Of a stretch of DNA of 7,785 nt, positions 4,867-7,785 are shown piece after piece. The position numbers and the translations under genes were made by a program. Numbering within the stretch: position 1 is the first letter of the stretch; each line of letters starts with the position of its first letter. The stretch is from an uncultured Blastococcus sp. (GTDB taxonomy: Bacteria > Actinomycetota > Actinomycetes > Mycobacteriales > Antricoccaceae): NCBI GenBank assembly GCA_946221975.1, contig CAMIGT010000048.1, positions 1 to 7,785 on the forward strand. The letters run 5' to 3'. The notes under the pieces were generated by a model. The model did not search any database and was not told the DNA's origin. It was given only the letters and a program-made list of their open reading frames with translations.

Positions 4867-6126
4867 ATGACCCAGACCGTAGGCGCACGCCGGTCAATTC
4901 CGGTGCCGAATGCCGGTGTGTGGCCGGGGCTGCGCTCCGCCCCGCACAACGCGCCCCGCGCGGCGATCGCCAAGGCACTCGTCCGCGCGGCGGTGACCAA
5001 GCTGCCGATCCGGGTGGTGTTTCCCGATGGCACCTGGTGGGGTGGGGGTACGGCGTACTCGCCGCAGATGGTGCTGGAGCGTCCCGCACACTTCTTCAAC
5101 CGGCTCGGCGTCGACATCAAGATCGGCTTCGGCGAGGCCTACATGGTCGGCGACTGGACCACCGGGCCGGACACTGATCTCGCTGATCTGCTGCTGGCGT
5201 TTGCCGAGCGGTTACAGTCGCTCATTCCCGCACCGCTGCAGCGACTGCGCGGGTTCGTCGAGTCGATGCAACCCGACGACGAGGACAACCGAATCGGTCA
5301 GGCCGAGCGCAACATTGCCCGCCACTACGACCTCTCCAACGAGCTGTTCGAGAACTTCCTGGACCCCGGGATGCTCTATTCCAGCGCACTTTTCGAGCCC
5401 GGCGACGACCTCGAAGCGGCGCAGATCCGCAAGGTCGAGTCGGTGCTGGACTACGCGCGCGTCGGCGCCGGGAGCGAGGTGCTGGAGATCGGCACCGGCT
5501 GGGGCCAGCTCGCGATCCAGGCGGCGCAGCGCGGTGCCCGCGTCGCCAGCGTGACCCTGTCCCGCGAGCAGCGCGACCTCGCGCTCGAGCGCATCGCCGC
5601 GGCAGGCGTCGCCGACCGGGTCGACGTCCAGCTGCGCGACTACCGCGAGGTCGACGGACAGTACGACGCGATCGTCAGCGTCGAGATGATCGAGGCGGTC
5701 GGCGAGCGGTACTGGCCGGAGTACTTCCAAACCGTGGACCGGCTGTTGCGCCCCGAAGGACGCTTTGGGCTGCAGTCGATCCTGATGGACCACCGCGCGA
5801 TGATGGCGACTCGCAAGTCGTACACGTGGATACACAAGTACATCTTCCCGGGCGGAATCATCCCGTCGGCGTACGCGATCGAGCAGACACTGCGCCACCA
5901 CACCAACCTGCAGATCCTGGAGCGCCGCGACTTCGGCCGGCACTATGCCCGCACGCTACGACTCTGGCGGGAGCGGTTTGACGCGCGTTGGGAGCAGGTG
6001 CGCGCGGCCGGGTTTGACGAGACGTTCAAGCGGATGTGGGACTTCTACCTCGCCTACTGCGAGGCCGGTTTCGCCAGCCGGTACCTCAGCGTCGCGCAGT
6101 TCTCGATCGGCCGCGACGCGATTTAG
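4867..6126 (+). CDS. Cyclopropane-fatty-acyl-phospholipid synthase family methyltransferase (UfaA1/TmsB-like)
   Basis: A 419-residue SAM-dependent enzyme that adds a one-carbon group to the double bond of unsaturated acyl chains in phospholipids. An N-terminal lipid-binding region (about 45-135) precedes HYDLSNELF (153-161), YSSALFEP (171-178), the SAM-binding VLEIGTGWGQLA (205-216), SVEMIEAVGERYWPEYF (271-287) and WIHKYIFPGG (321-330). Compared from memory with E. coli Cfa, the bicarbonate-site residues correspond to Ser173 (Cys139), Glu276 (Glu239), Gln303 (His266), Ile305 (Ile268) and Tyr360 (Tyr317). Ser and Gln at these places are what I associate with the actinobacterial UfaA1/TmsB-like branch, whose TmsB members begin 10-methyl fatty acid synthesis together with a flavin reductase, TmsA. 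No tmsA lies beside this gene, so the product may be a cyclopropane or a 10-methylene chain. The start ATG has only a weak upstream purine stretch, CGGGAA. It diverges from psuK. Confidence 0.9.
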   Translation: MTQTVGARRSIPVPNAGVWPGLRSAPHNAPRAAIAKALVRAAVTKLPIRVVFPDGTWWGGGTAYSPQMVLERPAHFFNRLGVDIKIGFGEAYMVGDWTTGPDTDLADLLLAFAERLQSLIPAPLQRLRGFVESMQPDDEDNRIGQAERNIARHYDLSNELFENFLDPGMLYSSALFEPGDDLEAAQIRKVESVLDYARVGAGSEVLEIGTGWGQLAIQAAQRGARVASVTLSREQRDLALERIAAAGVADRVDVQLRDYREVDGQYDAIVSVEMIEAVGERYWPEYFQTVDRLLRPEGRFGLQSILMDHRAMMATRKSYTWIHKYIFPGGIIPSAYAIEQTLRHHTNLQILERRDFGRHYARTLRLWRERFDARWEQVRAAGFDETFKRMWDFYLAYCEAGFASRYLSVAQFSIGRDAI

Positions 6127-6136
6127 CCGACCCCTC

Positions 6137-6189
6137 GTGGTCGAGCAGGCGCGAGCCCCCCAGGGGCGAGCGCCGGTTGTCGAGGCCAC
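6137..6189. repeat. REP-like palindromic element after the methyltransferase gene
   Basis: A nested imperfect palindrome begins ten bases after the stop. Outer arms are GTGGTCGAG (6137-6145) and TCGAGGCCAC (6180-6189), pairing with a two-base bulge. The middle arms GGCGC (6148-6152) and GCGCC (6170-6174) and the inner arms GCCCC (6155-6159) and GGGGC (6163-6167) are perfect and are separated by GA opposite GA, which can form tandem sheared pairs. A three-base CCA loop closes it. Repeats of the GTGGTCGAG type are familiar to me from actinobacterial intergenic regions, but I cannot count copies here. It may also end the methyltransferase transcript. Confidence 0.6.
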
Positions 6190-6245
6190 CCGTAACACGA
6201 GATAAACCGCCGGTCCGGCCCACAATGTGCGTAACTCGGCGTCCG

Positions 6246-6251
6246 TATACT
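6246..6251 (+). promoter_or_regulatory. Candidate -10 box of the PP2C phosphatase gene
   Basis: TATACT, identical to the psuK box, lies 37 bases before the ATG at 6289. The -35 area (about 6223-6228) is a poor match. A second weaker pair, TTGTCG (6177-6182) with GATAAA (6201-6206) at 18 bases, overlaps the end of the REP-like element. Confidence 0.4.
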
Positions 6252-6273
6252 TGGGCGCAAGCATGAGCCGACC

Positions 6274-6278
6274 AGGAG
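6274..6278 (+). promoter_or_regulatory. Ribosome binding site of the PP2C phosphatase gene
   Basis: AGGAG with ten bases to the ATG at 6289, slightly long spacing but the only candidate and in front of a start that matches the family N-terminus. Confidence 0.6.
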
Positions 6279-6288
6279 CGAGCCGCCA

Positions 6289-7086
6289 ATGTCGTACGAC
6301 CTGCACACGGCAGCGCGTACCCATGTCGGGAAGGTCCGCGACAACAACGAGGATTCGTACGTCGTACGCGGCTCGTTGCTGCTCGTCGCCGACGGAATGG
6401 GCGGGCACGAGGCGGGCGAGATCGCGTCCGAGCTCACCGCGGAGTCGTTCCAGGAGATCGCCGACACCGACCCCGACAGCGACCTGACGGTTCCGCTGCG
6501 CGATGCGGTCGACCGCGCGACGCAGGCCATCGCGGCGCGGATCGCCGACGAGCCGGAGCTTGCCGGGATGGGTACGACGCTGACCGCCGTACTCTTCGGC
6601 AACCGGCGGATCGTCGTCGCCAACATCGGCGACTCGCGGCTTTACGTCTATCACCACGACCGCCGGGAACTGGTGCAGGTGACGAAGGACGACTCGTTCG
6701 TACAACTGATGGTCGACACCGGCGAGATCACCCAGGACGAGGCGCAGCGGCACCCGTATCGCAACGTGATGCTCAAGGCGCTCAACGGTGACGAAGTCGA
6801 GGCGCGGTTCACGACGCTGAAAGGCCTCAGCGGAGACCGTTACCTGCTCTGCAGTGACGGGCTGACTGACTACGTCGAGCTCGACGACATTCGCACCGCT
6901 TTGGAGTTGGAGTCGCTAGACGCCGCAGCAGACCGGCTGATCGAGCTGACGCTAGAAGCCGGCGCACCCGACAACGTGACCGTCGTACTCGCCGAGCTCG
7001 TGCCGAACGCGGCAGTCGACGACGACAGCACGCCGGTCGCGAGCGCCCCGCCGACCGAACCAATCCGCCCCAGCGCCGACCGCTAA
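6289..7086 (+). CDS. PP2C-type (PPM) serine/threonine protein phosphatase
   Basis: A 265-residue metal-dependent phosphatase that removes phosphate from Ser/Thr residues, normally opposing Hanks-type kinases. The bacterial PP2C motifs appear in order: GKVRDNNEDS (14-23), VADGMGGHEAGE (33-44) with metal ligand Asp35, GMGTTL (93-98), NIGDSRLY (112-119), TKDDSFVQLMVDTGEIT (132-148, the flap region), RNVMLKALNG (158-167), LLCSDGLTDYV (186-196) with Asp190 and GAPDNVTVV (225-233) with Asp228. All expected metal-binding aspartates are present, so it should be active. The catalytic domain ends near 238; a short, Pro/Ser/Asp-rich tail follows. There is no membrane helix, unlike actinobacterial PstP, and no kinase, FHA or cell-wall gene beside it, so it is probably a soluble, separate phosphatase. 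It follows the methyltransferase gene at a distance of 162 bases, with its own likely promoter. Confidence 0.95.
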   Translation: MSYDLHTAARTHVGKVRDNNEDSYVVRGSLLLVADGMGGHEAGEIASELTAESFQEIADTDPDSDLTVPLRDAVDRATQAIAARIADEPELAGMGTTLTAVLFGNRRIVVANIGDSRLYVYHHDRRELVQVTKDDSFVQLMVDTGEITQDEAQRHPYRNVMLKALNGDEVEARFTTLKGLSGDRYLLCSDGLTDYVELDDIRTALELESLDAAADRLIELTLEAGAPDNVTVVLAELVPNAAVDDDSTPVASAPPTEPIRPSADR

Positions 7087-7090
7087 TCCC

Positions 7091-7120
7091 TCCGGTGGTC
7101 GCGCAGCGACAGAGCCCGGA
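7091..7120. terminator. Nested hairpin between convergent genes, candidate bidirectional terminator
   Basis: An outer stem TCCGG (7091-7095) with CCGGA (7116-7120) encloses an inner stem GTCGC (7098-7102) with GCGAC (7106-7110) and a three-base GCA loop. It fills nearly the whole 34-base gap between the phosphatase stop and the GNAT-like gene stop and reads as a hairpin on both strands. No T-tract is present. Confidence 0.55.
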
Positions 7121-7785
7121 TTAGGCGGGGTCGTGGCGTCGGCCACGAACCGTCCGCGTCAGCGGCGCGAACTCGTTCGCGGTATACCGACGTTGATCTT
7201 GCTCGTCGGTCTCGTCGGCGTACCCAAGCAGCCGTTCGACGCGTCCGAGGCGCAGCCAATCCCCGGCTGCTCGGAACAACTGCCGCACCAACGGATCGTC
7301 GCTCGGATCGGACAGCCACAGGTTCCCGACGTCGGCGAGGCCGCCAAACTGCCCGGTCAGGCCGAGGTCGCCGTTGCGTGATGCGACTTCGATGTAGCCG
7401 ACGGGTGCGCCATCGCGGGAGGCCGTGAGTCGCGTGCCGTTGATACCCAAGCGTCGGTCCCAGGTGAGGTCGGGCGCGGCGTCGAAGTCGGCGAGGGAAG
7501 CGGTGTCGGCGAGGTAGACCCACTCGGCGCGATCACCGGGCCCGAACCCGGCGTCGGTCAGCAACCGCGCGACGTGCGGCCACTGCTCCGGTACGCCGTA
7601 CACCCCCGGCGCCGGCAGACCGAAATCCTCCCGGAACTCTCGGGCTCCGGCCGCACGACGCAGGCAGGCGTGGAGCAGATCGGCGCCGGCACGCTCAGCG
7701 TCGGGCCAGTACGGCGCGTCGACGGCGCACACCAGCCAGCGCAGCTCGGCGACGCCGCGGTAGTGCTCGGGCACGGGCATGTTGG
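7121..7785 (-). CDS. GNAT-like acetyltransferase protein with degenerate C-terminal domain (5' end cut by window)
   Basis: The frame is open to the right edge and gives at least 221 residues; an ATG at 7780 exists but probably lies inside the gene, because the protein seems to begin mid-domain. Numbering from that ATG, residues 10-90 resemble the end of one GNAT-like half (AELRWLVCAVDAP, later VPEQWPHVARLLTDAGF, then WVYLAD). Residues 115-215 resemble a second half: GTRLTASRDGAPVGYIEV, then GLADVGNLWLSD, then AAGDWLRLGRVERLLGYAD and FAPLTRTVRGRR. GNAT proteins transfer acetyl groups from acetyl-CoA to small molecules or proteins. In the second half, the usual glycine/arginine-rich CoA-binding loop is replaced by SDPSDDPLVRQLF (157-169), so this half may be structural or inactive. 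The missing N-terminal part could hold the active site. The gene is convergent with the phosphatase gene. Confidence 0.65.
   Translation of the reverse strand, partial: NMPVPEHYRGVAELRWLVCAVDAPYWPDAERAGADLLHACLRRAAGAREFREDFGLPAPGVYGVPEQWPHVARLLTDAGFGPGDRAEWVYLADTASLADFDAAPDLTWDRRLGINGTRLTASRDGAPVGYIEVASRNGDLGLTGQFGGLADVGNLWLSDPSDDPLVRQLFRAAGDWLRLGRVERLLGYADETDEQDQRRYTANEFAPLTRTVRGRRHDPA

Noticed and set aside
5212..5943. A 243-codon minus-strand frame opposite the methyltransferase gene.
   Set aside because: Antisense shadow of conserved catalytic sequence; no start signal or domain pattern of its own.
1..7785. A new defence, mobile or biosynthetic gene system.
   Set aside because: The genes alternate in direction as short units with housekeeping-type functions. 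No nuclease, toxin, transposase, integrase, reverse transcriptase or biosynthetic cluster is present.

Overview
The window looks like chromosomal DNA of a high-G+C actinobacterium. Codon third positions are mostly G or C, three genes seem to start at or within a few bases of their transcription start (leaderless), and the intergenic spaces hold GC-rich hairpins. I cannot name the genus. I see no tRNA, rRNA, CRISPR array, phage gene, transposase or plasmid function. The genes are compact, and no gene-free stretch exceeds about 160 bases.

Layout, left to right: (1) msrA on the minus strand, 3' end cut by the window edge, diverging from an EcsC-family gene (692-1369, +). (2) A 142-base convergent gap with three hairpins, including a striking 48-base near-perfect palindrome. 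(3) A metallo-beta-lactamase-fold hydrolase (1512-2144, -) diverging from an unrecognised two-helix membrane protein (2211-2543, +). (4) A minus-strand operon psuK-psuG (4722 to 2667) for pseudouridine breakdown; the kinase carries an N-terminal winged-helix domain. (5) Divergent from psuK, a cyclopropane/UfaA1-type fatty-acid methyltransferase (4867-6126, +), then a REP-like hairpin and a soluble PP2C phosphatase (6289-7086, +). (6) Convergent to that, a two-part GNAT-like protein (7121 to the right edge, -), 5' end cut off.

Genes working together: PsuK phosphorylates pseudouridine and PsuG splits pseudouridine 5'-phosphate into uracil and ribose 5-phosphate. The other genes look like independent single-gene units in alternating directions: methionine sulfoxide repair, lipid methylation, protein dephosphorylation, and three proteins of uncertain role. 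Nothing here amounts to a convincing new multigene system. The most interesting signals are non-coding: the 48-base palindrome, the REP-like element with tandem G-A mismatches, and the operator-like palindromes in the divergent promoters. The methyltransferase pocket and the eroded CoA loop of the GNAT-like protein also merit a second look.
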